From contig JAICWE010000037.1 of assembly GCA_025934955.1 (NCBI GenBank), positions 1 through 33,144 on the forward strand: a DNA stretch of 33,144 nucleotides, given 5' to 3'. A program made the position numbers and the translations under genes. Of the stretch, positions 1 to 8,592 are shown piece after piece (within the stretch, counting starts at the first letter, position 1; each line of letters begins with the position of its first letter). A model generated the notes under the pieces. It saw nothing but the letters and a program-made list of their open reading frames with translations, did not search any database and had not been told where the DNA came from. This stretch comes from Gemmatimonadales bacterium. GTDB taxonomy: Bacteria; Gemmatimonadota; Gemmatimonadetes; Gemmatimonadales; GWC2-71-9.

Positions 1-411
1 GGCCTCGTTCGGCTCGGCGGCGCTCACCGCGCGCTCGCCGAGGCCGCCGAACGCGAGCGCGCGCTCGGCCTTCCGCCGGAGCCGGCCGCGGCGGCGCAGC
101 CGGTCGAGCGCGCGGTTCCGCGCGATGCGCAGCAGCCACGGCATCAGGGCTTCGTGCTCCTCGCCGAGGCGGCGGATGTTGCGCCACACCGCGGTGAACG
201 TCTCCGCCACGACTTCCTCGGCTTCGTCGGCGTCGCGCAGCATCGCCTGCGCGAGACCGAGCAGCCACGGCGTGGCCAGCTCGATCAGCTCGCCGAGCGC
301 GCGCTCATCCCGGGCCAGGAGGCGGGCGCGGAGCGATGCGTCGGAGATCGAGAGCGGCGGACCCGGACGGCCCGGCTCCTGCGCGGCGCGCTTATTCGTG
401 GGCGGCGGCAT
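1..411 (-). CDS. ECF-type RNA polymerase sigma factor, 3' end cut by window
   Basis: The minus strand reads open from ATG at 411 to the window edge, giving 137 residues without a stop. Residues about 35-112 look like sigma-70 region 2: DERALGELIELATPWLLGLA, then DADEAEEVVAETFTAVW (60-76) and the PWLLRIARNRALDRLRRR helix that contacts the -10 element in this family. Region 4, which would bind the -35 element, lies beyond the window. The Pro-rich first 20 residues look like a disordered leader. It is divergent from the OPT transporter across a 250-base gap (412-661) in which I see no gene. The family assignment is firm from region 2; the regulon and any anti-sigma factor are unknown. Confidence 0.85.
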   Translation of the reverse strand, partial: MPPPTNKRAAQEPGRPGPPLSISDASLRARLLARDERALGELIELATPWLLGLAQAMLRDADEAEEVVAETFTAVWRNIRRLGEEHEALMPWLLRIARNRALDRLRRRGRLRRKAERALAFGGLGERAVSAAEPNEA

Positions 412-661
412 GCGGCTAGTTATGCATCGCGCCCTGCCCCTGCGCCAGCTCCGCCGTCGCGGTGGCGGCGCGGCGCGGCTTCGCACCCATGCACGGCTCC
501 GGTGAGGGGTGAGGGAACTCCGTCCTGGAACGCAGTGGCCCGCGCATCGGTTCTCTCCCCCGCCCTGCTGGACGCTCGCCGGTTCGTCCCGTAGTTTCCC
601 TGCCGCGGTGGTGGGCGCATGCGCTGCCGCGTCCGCCCCATTCTCCCATTCCGGAATCCGC

Positions 662-2857
662 ATGGCGACGATCGCCCCCGTTCCGACCGAAGAACGGTCC
701 TTCGAGCCCTACGTCCCCGCGTCGCGGGCGCCGGCCGAGCTCACGCTCCGCGCGCTGGTGCTCGGCGCCATCCTCGGCGTGGTCTTCGCCGCGTCGAGCG
801 TATATCTCGCGCTCAAGATCGGCCTCACCGTGAGCGCGTCGATTCCGATCGCCGTGCTCGCGGTCGCCTTCTTCCGCACGCTGGGCCACTCGACGATCCT
901 GGAGAACAACATCGTCCAGACCACCGGCTCCGCCGGCGAATCCATCGCCGCGGGCGTGGTGTTCACGCTGCCGGCGATCCTGCTGCTGGGCTACGACCTG
1001 AGCGTGAGCAAGGTGGCGGTGATCGCGGTGGCCGGCGGCGTGATGGGCGTGCTGCTGATGATTCCGCTCCGCCGCGCGCTCATCGTGAAGGAGCATGGCG
1101 TCCTCACCTATCCCGAAGGCACCGCCTGCGCCGAGGTGCTGGTGGCGGGCGAGAAGGGCGGGCTCCAGGCGCGGCTCCTGTTCCAGGCGTTCGGCCTCGC
1201 GTTCATCTACAAGTTTCTGATGTCGGGGCTCCGGGTGTGGAAGGAGGTGGCGGGAACGGTCTGGCCCGGGCTCAACAGCGCTTCGATCTCGGCGGAGGTG
1301 TCGCCCGAGCTCATGGGTGTCGGCTACATCATCGGGCCGCGGATCTCGGGGTTCCTCTTTGCCGGCGGCTGCATCGCGTACCTGGTGCTGATTCCGGCGA
1401 TCAAGCTGTTCGGCGATCCGCTCACGTCGAACATCTATCCCGCCTCGAAGCTGATCCACGACATGGGGCCGGGCGAGGTGCGGGCCAACTTCGTCTACTT
1501 CATCGGCGCGGGCGCGGTGGCATCGGCCGGCATCCTGTCGCTGGTGCGCGCGCTGCCGACGATCGTCTCGGCATTCCGCTCCGGCTTCCAGGATCTGCGG
1601 CGGAGCGTCGGGACGGCGGCGACGCGGGTCCGCACCGACTGGGACCTGCCGATCTGGGTGACGGTGGGCGGCGCGGTGGTGCTGGCGCTGCTGCTCACCA
1701 TCATGCCGCAGGTCGGCGTCAACCTGCTCGGCGCCGTGCTCATCATCATCTTCGGCTTCTTCTTCGTCGTCGTGTCCTCGCGCATCACCGGCGAGATCGG
1801 CTCGAGCGCCAACCCGATCTCGGGCATGACCATCGCCGCGCTGATCGGCACGACGGTGATCTTCCTGGTGATCGGCTGGACCGGTGTCGACCACCGCGTC
1901 GCGGCGCTCTCGATCGCCGGCGTCATCGCCGTCGCGGCCGGGAATGCCGGTGCCACCAGCCAGGACCTCAAGACCGGCTACCTCGTCGGCGCCACGCCGC
2001 GACGGCAGCAGATCGCGATCATGGTGGGCGCGGTGACGTCGGCGCTCGCGATCGGCTGGACGCTCACGCTGCTCAACAACACCTACACCAACGTGGTGCC
2101 GGAGCATTATCCCGGCGTCGCGATCCAGGCCGCCGCGCCTGACGCCCCCGACCGCTCGGTCACCACGCTGGGCGAGACGATGGTGCAGGGCGGCAAGCGG
2201 TACGACCTGGTGCGGATCAACATCCCGACCGGCGGCGTTCCGGCCGGCAAGTACCTGATCGATCCCGACACCAGGGAAGTCGCGTATCTCATCGACCCCG
2301 GCATCGGGGGCCGGGTGCGGGAGATGAACGGCCGGCCGGTCACCAAGCTCGACTCGCCCAAGGCGACCATCATGGCGCTGGTGACCGACGGCATCCTCAC
2401 CCGGAAGCTGCCGTGGGGACTGGTGATGATCGGCGTGTTCATCACGCTCGCGATCGAGCTGATGGGCATTCAGTCGCTGCCGGTGGCGGTCGGCGTCTAC
2501 CTGCCGATCTCCACCTCGTCGGCGATGTTCGCGGGCGGCGTGGTGCGCTGGCTGGTGGAGCGGCGGCTCCGGCGCGACGAGCGCTCGATCGCGGAGATCG
2601 AGTCGGGGCCGGGCGTGCTGTTCGCGAGCGGGCTGATCGCCGGCGGCTCGATCGGCGGCATCGTGATCGCGGCGATCGCCGCGGCGGTGGTGAAGCGGGC
2701 CGCCGCGGCCGGCGTGCCGGCGGCGGACTACCTCTCGCACATCGGCCGGCTCGAGCGCGTCGTGGGCGGCGTGGTAACCGGCGGCGCGCAGGACCTGCTC
2801 GCGCTGGCGATCTTCGGGCTGCTCGGCGTGCTGCTCTTCCGCATCGGGAAGCGCTGA
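662..2857 (+). CDS. OPT-family oligopeptide/metal-chelate transporter
   Basis: A 731-residue inner-membrane protein with about 14-16 hydrophobic segments. OPT/YSL carriers import peptides or metal-chelate conjugates by proton symport. Family hallmarks seen are LALKIGLTVSASIPIAVLA near residues 45-63, NIVQTTGSAGESIAAG starting at residue 83, SSANPISGMT mid-protein, and IELMGIQSLPVAVGVYLPIS near the C terminus. A soluble loop of about 70 residues (around 505-575, including TTLGETMVQGGKRYDLVRI) separates the two halves, as in bacterial members. I chose ATG 662, with GGAA upstream; the 51 in-frame residues before it are Pro/Arg/Ser-rich and unlike the family. It heads a plus-strand run, and the next gene begins one base after its stop. 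The substrate cannot be told from sequence. Confidence 0.93.
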   Translation: MATIAPVPTEERSFEPYVPASRAPAELTLRALVLGAILGVVFAASSVYLALKIGLTVSASIPIAVLAVAFFRTLGHSTILENNIVQTTGSAGESIAAGVVFTLPAILLLGYDLSVSKVAVIAVAGGVMGVLLMIPLRRALIVKEHGVLTYPEGTACAEVLVAGEKGGLQARLLFQAFGLAFIYKFLMSGLRVWKEVAGTVWPGLNSASISAEVSPELMGVGYIIGPRISGFLFAGGCIAYLVLIPAIKLFGDPLTSNIYPASKLIHDMGPGEVRANFVYFIGAGAVASAGILSLVRALPTIVSAFRSGFQDLRRSVGTAATRVRTDWDLPIWVTVGGAVVLALLLTIMPQVGVNLLGAVLIIIFGFFFVVVSSRITGEIGSSANPISGMTIAALIGTTVIFLVIGWTGVDHRVAALSIAGVIAVAAGNAGATSQDLKTGYLVGATPRRQQIAIMVGAVTSALAIGWTLTLLNNTYTNVVPEHYPGVAIQAAAPDAPDRSVTTLGETMVQGGKRYDLVRINIPTGGVPAGKYLIDPDTREVAYLIDPGIGGRVREMNGRPVTKLDSPKATIMALVTDGILTRKLPWGLVMIGVFITLAIELMGIQSLPVAVGVYLPISTSSAMFAGGVVRWLVERRLRRDERSIAEIESGPGVLFASGLIAGGSIGGIVIAAIAAAVVKRAAAAGVPAADYLSHIGRLERVVGGVVTGGAQDLLALAIFGLLGVLLFRIGKR

Positions 2858-2858
2858 G

Positions 2859-3284
2859 GTGGCCCCGGCCCGCGCGGTCCCGCCGAGTCTCACGGCGCGC
2901 GTGCTGCACGCGTCGCTGGTCACCGGCGTGCTGTTCTTCCTGGTGATCGCGTGGTACATCGGCCGCCACAGCCCGGTACCGGCGGAGTCGCTGCCGACGC
3001 GGCGGGTGCTCTACATCGTGCTGGTGCTGCTGAGCGCCGCCTCGTTCGGCACCGCGATGGCGCTGAGTGCGCGCATGCTGCCGCGGGGTCAGACGTCGGT
3101 GGACGACTGGTGGCGCGCCAATCTGCCGCGCGCGCTGGCGGTGTGGGCGCTGATCGAGGCACCGGCACTCGTGGGCACCGTGCTCTTCCTGCTGACGCGC
3201 GACTTCCGCGTGCTGCTCGCGACGTTCATCGGGCTCTTCCTCTTCCTGCAGTACCGGCCCGGCCGCCTCGTGGAGCGGGTGTAA
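2859..3284 (+). CDS. Small four-helix membrane protein, function unknown
   Basis: A 141-residue protein with a GTG start one base after the OPT stop codon, so translation is probably coupled. Four hydrophobic stretches are visible: about 15-35, 49-69, 90-110 and 115-133. They are joined by short charged loops, including a conserved-looking QTSVDDWWRANLPRAL between helices 2 and 3. There are no cysteines, no histidine clusters and no recognisable enzyme motif. Its position between an OPT transporter and a KirBac channel suggests a membrane role, but it may simply be carried in the operon. The coding call rests on clean tiling and matching codon bias; I do not recognise a function. Confidence 0.75.
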   Translation: MAPARAVPPSLTARVLHASLVTGVLFFLVIAWYIGRHSPVPAESLPTRRVLYIVLVLLSAASFGTAMALSARMLPRGQTSVDDWWRANLPRALAVWALIEAPALVGTVLFLLTRDFRVLLATFIGLFLFLQYRPGRLVERV

Positions 3285-3297
3285 GGCACGCCGCCCG

Positions 3298-4260
3298 ATG
3301 CTGGACGACCCGCTTCGCCCCGGCACCATGGAGGACGCGAACCGCGACCTCGGCTTCGGCACCATCGTGTCGGAGCGGAGCCGGCAGCGGCTGCTCAACC
3401 AGGACGGCAGCTTCAACGTACGGCGCGGCGGGCTCGGCTGGTTCGAGTCGCTCAACCCGTACCATACGCTGCTGTCGCTGCGGTGGCCGGCGTTCATCGG
3501 GCTGCTGGCGGTCGCGTTCGTCGCGATCAACCTCGTGTTCGGCGTGCTCTACCTCCTCGTCGGGCACGAGGCGTTCGTGATGCCGCCGGCGATCGCGGCC
3601 CAGCCGCCGCTGCTGGTCGCCTTCAACTTCAGCGTCGAGACGTTCGCGACCATCGGCTACGGGCACGTGGCGCCGATCGGCATCGCGGCCAACGTGCTGG
3701 TGGCGATCGAGGCGCTGGTCGGCATCCTGGCGGTGGCGCTGGCGACCGGAATCATCTTCGCCCGCTTCGCCCGGCCGACGGCGCGGGTGCGGTTCAGCCG
3801 GACGTCGGTGATGGCGCCATACCGCGGCGGCAAGGGGTGGATGTTCCGCATCGTCAACGAGCGGCGCAGCGAGCTGATCGAGGTGCAGATCCAGGTGATC
3901 TTCACCCGGCACGAGCGGGTCAAGGAGCGCACCACGCGGGTATACTATCCGCTGGCGCTGGAGCGGACCCGGGTCACCTTCTTCCCGCTGAGCTGGACCG
4001 TGGTGCACCCGATCGACGACGGGAGCCCGCTCGCGCGGGAGACGCCGGAGACGATCCACGCCGCGGCCGGCGAATTTCTGGTGCTGCTGAGCGCCACCGA
4101 CGAGGGGTTCGCGGCGGTGGTGCACGCGCGCCACTCGTATGCCGCGGCGGAAGTGGAATGGGGGCGCCGCTTCGGCAACATGTTCACCGTCGACCCGAAC
4201 GATGTGACGGCGGCGCTCAGCGTGGACCTGGGCGAGCTGCACCGGACCGAGCCCATCTGA
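3298..4260 (+). CDS. KirBac-type inward-rectifier potassium channel
   Basis: A 320-residue protein with the KirBac architecture. An amphipathic slide helix near ESLNPYHTLLSLRWP (about 50-64) is followed by TM1 (64-88), then a pore helix and selectivity filter in FNFSVETFATIGYG, with TIGYG at 118-122. TM2 ends near residue 157. A C-terminal immunoglobulin-like cytoplasmic domain (about 165-310) contains the Kir-style segments FRIVNERRSELIEVQIQV and FFPLSWTVVHPIDDGSPL. The family forms K+-selective tetramers that are lipid-modulated in the known members. ATG 3298 is used; ATG 3328 (MEDANRDLGFG) is an alternative. It sits 13 bases after the 4-TM gene. The identification is strong from filter plus Kir domain. 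Confidence 0.94.
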   Translation: MLDDPLRPGTMEDANRDLGFGTIVSERSRQRLLNQDGSFNVRRGGLGWFESLNPYHTLLSLRWPAFIGLLAVAFVAINLVFGVLYLLVGHEAFVMPPAIAAQPPLLVAFNFSVETFATIGYGHVAPIGIAANVLVAIEALVGILAVALATGIIFARFARPTARVRFSRTSVMAPYRGGKGWMFRIVNERRSELIEVQIQVIFTRHERVKERTTRVYYPLALERTRVTFFPLSWTVVHPIDDGSPLARETPETIHAAAGEFLVLLSATDEGFAAVVHARHSYAAAEVEWGRRFGNMFTVDPNDVTAALSVDLGELHRTEPI

Positions 4261-4279
4261 GGCGCGCGAGAGGAGCACG

Positions 4280-4720
4280 ATGCGACTGGACGAAGACGTT
4301 CCCGACCACCACGACGCCGACATCATCATCCGGCTCTACGACCTCCGGCGCGAGGCGGTGATGCGCGAGTCGCGCCGCGCCATCACGGCCGAGTATTGGC
4401 CGGCGACGCCGCAGGAGGCGACCGCACCGATGAAGGCCGATCACCCGCTCAATGCGGCGTGGCGCCAGACGGTCGGCTACTGGGAGATGGTGTTCGGCAT
4501 GGCGCACCACGGCATCGTGCACGCGGACTACCTGGTGGAGAACAGCGGCGAGGGGCTCTTCCTCTTTGCCCGCACGGAGCCGCACCTGGCGGCGATCCGC
4601 GCGGCGGGATCGCCGCGCACGCTGCAGCACTCGGAGTGGGCCGCGAAGGACACCGCGATGGGGCGGACGATGATGGAGAGCATCCGCGCACGGGTGCAGC
4701 AGCGCATGGGGGGACGCTGA
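4280..4720 (+). CDS. Unknown soluble protein, 146 aa
   Basis: No signal peptide or membrane segment is visible, so it is likely a cytoplasmic helical protein. The N terminus is acidic and His/Asp-rich (LDEDVPDHHDADIIIRLYDL). The middle carries WRQTVGYWEMVFGMAHHGIV with nearby LFLFARTEPHLAAIR. The HH and surrounding acidic residues could bind metal, but that is speculation. A good ribosome site (GAGAGGAG) lies seven bases before ATG 4280. It follows the KirBac gene by 19 bases and precedes the M42 peptidase start by one base, so it belongs to the same run. I do not recognise the family; the gene is supported by its ribosome site and by tight packing. Confidence 0.7.
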   Translation: MRLDEDVPDHHDADIIIRLYDLRREAVMRESRRAITAEYWPATPQEATAPMKADHPLNAAWRQTVGYWEMVFGMAHHGIVHADYLVENSGEGLFLFARTEPHLAAIRAAGSPRTLQHSEWAAKDTAMGRTMMESIRARVQQRMGGR

Positions 4721-4721
4721 C

Positions 4722-5795
4722 ATGGAGACGCGCTCGCTGGAGTTCCTGAAGACGCTGCTCGACACGCCGGGCCCCTCGTCCTTCGAAGCCGCACCGGCGC
4801 GGGTGTGGCGGGCGGAGGCGGAGCGGATCGCCGACGAGGTGCAAGCCGACGTGAGCGGCAACTCGTACGCGACGCTCAACCCGGGCGGCGCGCCCCGCGT
4901 GCTGCTGGCCGGCCACATCGACGAGATCGGCGTGATGGTCTCCTACATCGACGAACAGGGCTATCTCAGCTTCGACACGATCGGCGGCTGGGATCCGCAG
5001 GTGTTCGTGGCGCAGCGGGTGACGCTGCTCGCGCGCGGCGGGCCGGTGCGCGGCGTCATCGGCAAGAAGGCGATCCACCTGATGGAGAAGGAGGAGCGGG
5101 AGAAGGTCTCCAAGGTGGAGGATCTCTGGATCGTCATCGGCGCCGGCAGCCGCGCGGAGGCGGAGGCGCGGGTGCGGATCGGCGATCCCGGCGTGCTCGC
5201 CGCGACGCTCGCGGAGTTCCCCGGCGATCGCATCGTGAGCCGCTCGATCGACAACCGGATCGGCGCCTTCGTGGTGCTCGAGGCGGTGCGACTGCTCGGG
5301 GCGGCGCGCGCCGGGCTCGCGGCTTCGGTGACGGCCGTCGCCACGACGCGGGAGGAGATCTCGGGTGGCGGTGGCGGCGCCCGCCCGTCGGTCGCGGTGG
5401 CCGAGCCGGACGTGGCGATCGTGGTGGATGTCACCCACGCGACCGACTACCCCGGCATCGACAAGCGCCGGCACGGCGAGTACCGGCTGGGCGGCGGGCC
5501 GGTGCTCTCGCGCGGCGCGGCGGTGAGCCCGGTGGTCTTCGAGCTGCTGGCGGAGACGGCCGAGGCGGAAGGCATCCCGTACGCCATCGAAGCGGCGGGC
5601 CGCGACACCCACACCGACGCCGAGGCGATCTTCAACGCGCATCGGGGCGTCGCGACCGCGCTGGTGAGCGTGCCCAACCGCTACATGCACAGTCCGAACG
5701 AGATGGTGGCGCTGGCCGACCTGGAGCAGACCGCCCGGCTGCTCGCGGCATTCGCGCAGCGGCTCACGCGGGAGACCGATTTCGTGCCGCGTTAG
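4722..5795 (+). CDS. M42-family aminopeptidase (TET/glutamyl aminopeptidase type)
   Basis: A 357-residue dinuclear metallo-aminopeptidase of family M42, which trims peptides in large cytoplasmic TET assemblies. The expected ligands are all visible: H65 in AGHIDEIG, D177 in SIDNRIG, the catalytic base E211 and ligand E212 in TTREEISGGG, D236 in VVDVTHATDY and H323 in YMHSPNEM. Length and spacing match the family closely. A PDZ-like insertion domain lies between about residues 70 and 170. ATG 4722 is one base after the preceding stop. Some M42 members were historically annotated as endoglucanases; the peptidase ligands make that label unlikely here. Together with the OPT transporter upstream, this suggests peptide uptake and degradation in one transcription unit (inference). 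Confidence 0.94.
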   Translation: METRSLEFLKTLLDTPGPSSFEAAPARVWRAEAERIADEVQADVSGNSYATLNPGGAPRVLLAGHIDEIGVMVSYIDEQGYLSFDTIGGWDPQVFVAQRVTLLARGGPVRGVIGKKAIHLMEKEEREKVSKVEDLWIVIGAGSRAEAEARVRIGDPGVLAATLAEFPGDRIVSRSIDNRIGAFVVLEAVRLLGAARAGLAASVTAVATTREEISGGGGGARPSVAVAEPDVAIVVDVTHATDYPGIDKRRHGEYRLGGGPVLSRGAAVSPVVFELLAETAEAEGIPYAIEAAGRDTHTDAEAIFNAHRGVATALVSVPNRYMHSPNEMVALADLEQTARLLAAFAQRLTRETDFVPR

Positions 5796-5800
5796 GCGCG

Positions 5801-6532
5801 ATGGCGCCGGCCCCGGTTCGACGGTTTCTCACGGCCGAGTGGCGCTTCCTGGCGCTGCTCAATTACGCCGTCGAACCGGCGCTGCTCGCGCCCCACGCGC
5901 CGCGCGGGACGGAGCTCGACGTCCACGCCGGCCGTGTCCTCCTCAGTCTGGTCGGTTTCCGCTTCATTCACACCCGCCTGCTGGGCGTTGCGATTCCGCG
6001 GCATCGGCATTTCGACGAGGTGAACCTGCGCTGCTACGTGCGCCGAACCGCCGGCGGCGAGGTGCGGCGCGGTGTGGCGTTCATCCGGGAGATCGTGCCC
6101 CGCCGGGCGATCGCGGCGGTGGCCCGCGCGGTGTACAACGAGCCGTACCTCGCGCTGCCGATGCGGAGCTCGGTCCCGGCGGATCCGGTGACGACACCGG
6201 CGCCGGTGCGCTACGAATGGCGGAGCGCCTCCGGCTGGCATCACCTGGCGCTCACCGCCGCCGCCGCAGCCGCGTTCCCGGAGCCCGGCTCGGAGGCGGC
6301 GTTCCTGACCGAGCGCTCGTGGGGCTACACCCGGCAGCGCGACGGGAGTACGATCGAATATCGGGTCGAGCACCCGCCGTGGCGGGTCCGGCAGGGCGCC
6401 GACGTGAGCGTCGGCGGCGCGATGGGCGCGCTCTACGGCGGGGCGTTCGGCGAGGTGCTGGCGCGGCCGCCCGATTCGGCGTTTCTCGCGGACGGATCGG
6501 CAGTGACGGTGCATCGGCCGGTGCGGATCTAG
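5801..6532 (+). CDS. DUF2071/YqjF-like protein
   Basis: A 243-residue protein matching the YqjF/DUF2071 pattern: FLTAEWRFLALLNYAVEP at the start, PRGTELDVHAGRVLLSLVGF, then NLRCYVRR and RRGVAFIREIVPRRAIAAVAR, and a central YNEPY. The fold is acetoacetate-decarboxylase-like in related proteins, but a catalytic role for this group is not established. ATG 5801 lies five bases after the M42 stop, and an overlapping-frame extension upstream is just the M42 gene read in another frame. It is convergent with the GNAT gene, and the two stop codons share the same four bases CTAG at 6529-6532. No signal peptide or membrane segment is seen. Confidence 0.85.
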   Translation: MAPAPVRRFLTAEWRFLALLNYAVEPALLAPHAPRGTELDVHAGRVLLSLVGFRFIHTRLLGVAIPRHRHFDEVNLRCYVRRTAGGEVRRGVAFIREIVPRRAIAAVARAVYNEPYLALPMRSSVPADPVTTPAPVRYEWRSASGWHHLALTAAAAAAFPEPGSEAAFLTERSWGYTRQRDGSTIEYRVEHPPWRVRQGADVSVGGAMGALYGGAFGEVLARPPDSAFLADGSAVTVHRPVRI

Positions 6533-7035
6533 GCGCTCCGGAACAGCGCCTGGGGAACTCCCTCGTGGATCACGTCGCGGTCGTAGCGTAACCCCACTTT
6601 GGCGAGCACCCGCTGCGAGCGGAGGTTGCTGGCGAGCGTCAGGCCCACGACGGACGAGACGCCCAGTCGCTCGCGGCCGAGGCGGATGCACTCGGCGGCG
6701 ATCTCGGTCGCCAGCCCGCGGCCCCAGAACTCGGGATAGAGGCCGTAGCCGACCTCGATCTCGTCCGCCCCCTCCAGCGCCAGATGCCGCAGCACGCCGA
6801 GTCCCGCGACGCGTCCGTCCGTCGGCTCCCGCAGCACCCAGATGCCGAAGCCGTACTCGCCCCAGTGCCGGAGGTTGCGCTCGAGATACGCGCCGGTGCC
6901 GGCCTCGTCGCGCACGCCGCCTAACGTCGCCATGAGCACTGGATCGCTGTGGATGTGGCGCAGCGCCGGCAGGTGCTCTGGCACCAGCCGCTCGGCGCGG
7001 AGGCGCTCAGTGCTGAAGCTGTCGGGAAACGCCAT
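6529..7035 (-). CDS. GNAT N-acetyltransferase, RimJ/RimL-like
   Basis: A 168-residue GNAT protein of the RimJ/RimL type, which transfers acetyl from acetyl-CoA to an amine. FSTERLRAERLVPEHLPAL opens the fold, then WVLREPTDGRVAGLGVLRHL (strands 3-4), EIEVGYGLYPEFWGRGLATE with the acetyl-CoA-binding RxxGxA-like turn (WGRGLAT), and LASNLRSQRVLAKVGLRYD near the C terminus. The substrate (ribosomal protein, antibiotic or small amine) is not readable. ATG 7035 gives the family-typical N terminus; a longer reading upstream would run through the HEAT gene in another frame. It is the last gene of the minus-strand run, 29 bases after the HEAT-repeat gene. Confidence 0.9.
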   Translation of the reverse strand: MAFPDSFSTERLRAERLVPEHLPALRHIHSDPVLMATLGGVRDEAGTGAYLERNLRHWGEYGFGIWVLREPTDGRVAGLGVLRHLALEGADEIEVGYGLYPEFWGRGLATEIAAECIRLGRERLGVSSVVGLTLASNLRSQRVLAKVGLRYDRDVIHEGVPQALFRSA

Positions 7036-7064
7036 GCGATCGGCGGTGCCTGCGGAGCGCGCCG

Positions 7065-8567
7065 CTACCCGGCCACTGCGGCGAGCGCCTTGCGGGCGGC
7101 GGCGCGGATCTCGGTGTCGTCGTCGGACAGGAGTCCCTGAAGGGCGGTCTGGGCCGGCGCGCCGGCGAGGCTGAGCGCCTCGACCGCCGTGAGCCGGAGA
7201 GTGACGGGCTTGCGGCCAAAGATGCGGCGCCCCGGCTGCGCGGCGCGCGCCAGCGCCTGCAGCGCTTCCGGCGTTCCGATGCGCCCGAGCGCCAGGATCA
7301 TCTCCCGCTGCACCTCGGGGTCCGGCTCCTCTTCGCTCAGCACCGCGAGCGTCATGGCGAGGCCGCGGAACTTCGAGCCCTCGAGCGCGCGCGCCCCGAG
7401 CAGGCGGACGGCGCTGGAGGAGTCGCGCAGCGCCTGGCGCAGCGGCTCGATCGAGCCGGCGGTCCCGATCTTCGCCAGCGCGTTCACCACCGACCGCCGC
7501 ACCCGCTCGTCGCTGTGCTGAATCTGGCGGGCGAGCTGCGGCACCGCCTCCTCGAGGTGCAGGTCGCCGGCGAGATCGGCGGCGTTCCGCACCACGAACC
7601 ACTCGCCGTGCGTCATCATGTTGATCAGCAGCGGCACGCCTTCGGTCATCTGCTGGAGCGCGCCGTAGTACGCCTTGCGCTCGACCATCGTCGCGGCGGA
7701 CGCGAGACACTGGAGCAGGATGTCGGTGGCCTCGGCCCCGATGCGGCGGAGCACGATGATCGCGCGGTCGCGCCACGGCGGATCGAGCACCATCGGCGCG
7801 ACGTGCTCCAGCGTCCAGCGGGGAAAGATCCGCCGGAGCGCCAGGCTGTACGTGCGCGAGGCCGGCGTGTCGGCGGCCCGCCGCTCGGCGTCGATCAGGG
7901 CGGCGCCGACCCGGACGACTTCGGTCCAGTCACCCCGCGCCGCGAGCGCATCGACGGCGCCGACCACTTCGTTCAGATGGTCTGCGACGCCGGCATCGGC
8001 CGGCTGCTGGGCGATCTCCTCCAGGAGATCGCCCAGTTGCCCCGGCGCGCGCTGCTCGATGTCCACGAAGTCCATCACCTGGGAGAAGGCCGGCTCCTGC
8101 CCTTCGGCCCCGAGCGTCGCCATCAGGTCGTCGCCGGAGATGAAGTCGCCCGCCACCGCGACGGCCGACGCGCTGCCGGCGCTGCCGAGCTGCACCACCG
8201 CGCGGGTCGAGACGTCGAGCTGCGAGAGGAGCTGGTCCAGCGACCGGTAGGTGCCGCGCGGCTTCGCGATGGTGCGCGCAAAGACCAGCAGCTCGTCACC
8301 CGACACCATCCCCGACAGCTCCGCCTCGCCGATGCCGTGGCCGAGGAGGATGTCGCTCAGCTCGCGGGCGCCGGGAATGCTCCGCAGCACCGGCTCGGCG
8401 TCCACGGCGAGACCGTCGGTCTGCGGATGCAGCAGCACCGCACGCCGGTCGAGCGCGGCGACGAGCACGCGCGCGGCGGCCGAGTGCTCGGCGTGCGCCT
8501 CCGGCGCATCCCGGATCAGGATGACGAGCACGGCGAGATTGCTGGCGATCGATGCGGAGGAAGTCAT
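7065..8567 (-). CDS. HEAT-repeat protein
   Basis: A 500-residue soluble protein. The last 250 residues carry tandem HEAT-like helical pairs such as RVRRSVVNALAKIGTAGSIE, AVRLLGARALEGSKFRGLAM, EVQREMILALGRIGTPEALQ and EIRAAARKALAAVAG. These scaffolds usually mediate protein-protein contacts. The N-terminal 180 residues form a separate acidic alpha/beta-looking region with no motif I recognise. ATG 8567 was chosen because further in-frame sequence upstream overlaps the ecfA2 gene and is Arg/Ser-rich shadow coding. It lies 25 bases after ecfA2 but has its own promoter-like sequence inside the end of that gene, so it may be separately expressed. Its partner and process are unknown. Confidence 0.85.
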   Translation of the reverse strand: MTSSASIASNLAVLVILIRDAPEAHAEHSAAARVLVAALDRRAVLLHPQTDGLAVDAEPVLRSIPGARELSDILLGHGIGEAELSGMVSGDELLVFARTIAKPRGTYRSLDQLLSQLDVSTRAVVQLGSAGSASAVAVAGDFISGDDLMATLGAEGQEPAFSQVMDFVDIEQRAPGQLGDLLEEIAQQPADAGVADHLNEVVGAVDALAARGDWTEVVRVGAALIDAERRAADTPASRTYSLALRRIFPRWTLEHVAPMVLDPPWRDRAIIVLRRIGAEATDILLQCLASAATMVERKAYYGALQQMTEGVPLLINMMTHGEWFVVRNAADLAGDLHLEEAVPQLARQIQHSDERVRRSVVNALAKIGTAGSIEPLRQALRDSSSAVRLLGARALEGSKFRGLAMTLAVLSEEEPDPEVQREMILALGRIGTPEALQALARAAQPGRRIFGRKPVTLRLTAVEALSLAGAPAQTALQGLLSDDDTEIRAAARKALAAVAG

Positions 8568-8592
8568 GGTGACGCCGCCGGGCGGCGCGAAC

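Noticed and set aside
416..2959. 847-codon open frame antisense to the OPT gene
   Set aside because: It is Arg/His/Asp-rich with no domain, and lies opposite a well-supported transporter. Long antisense frames are expected at this GC content.
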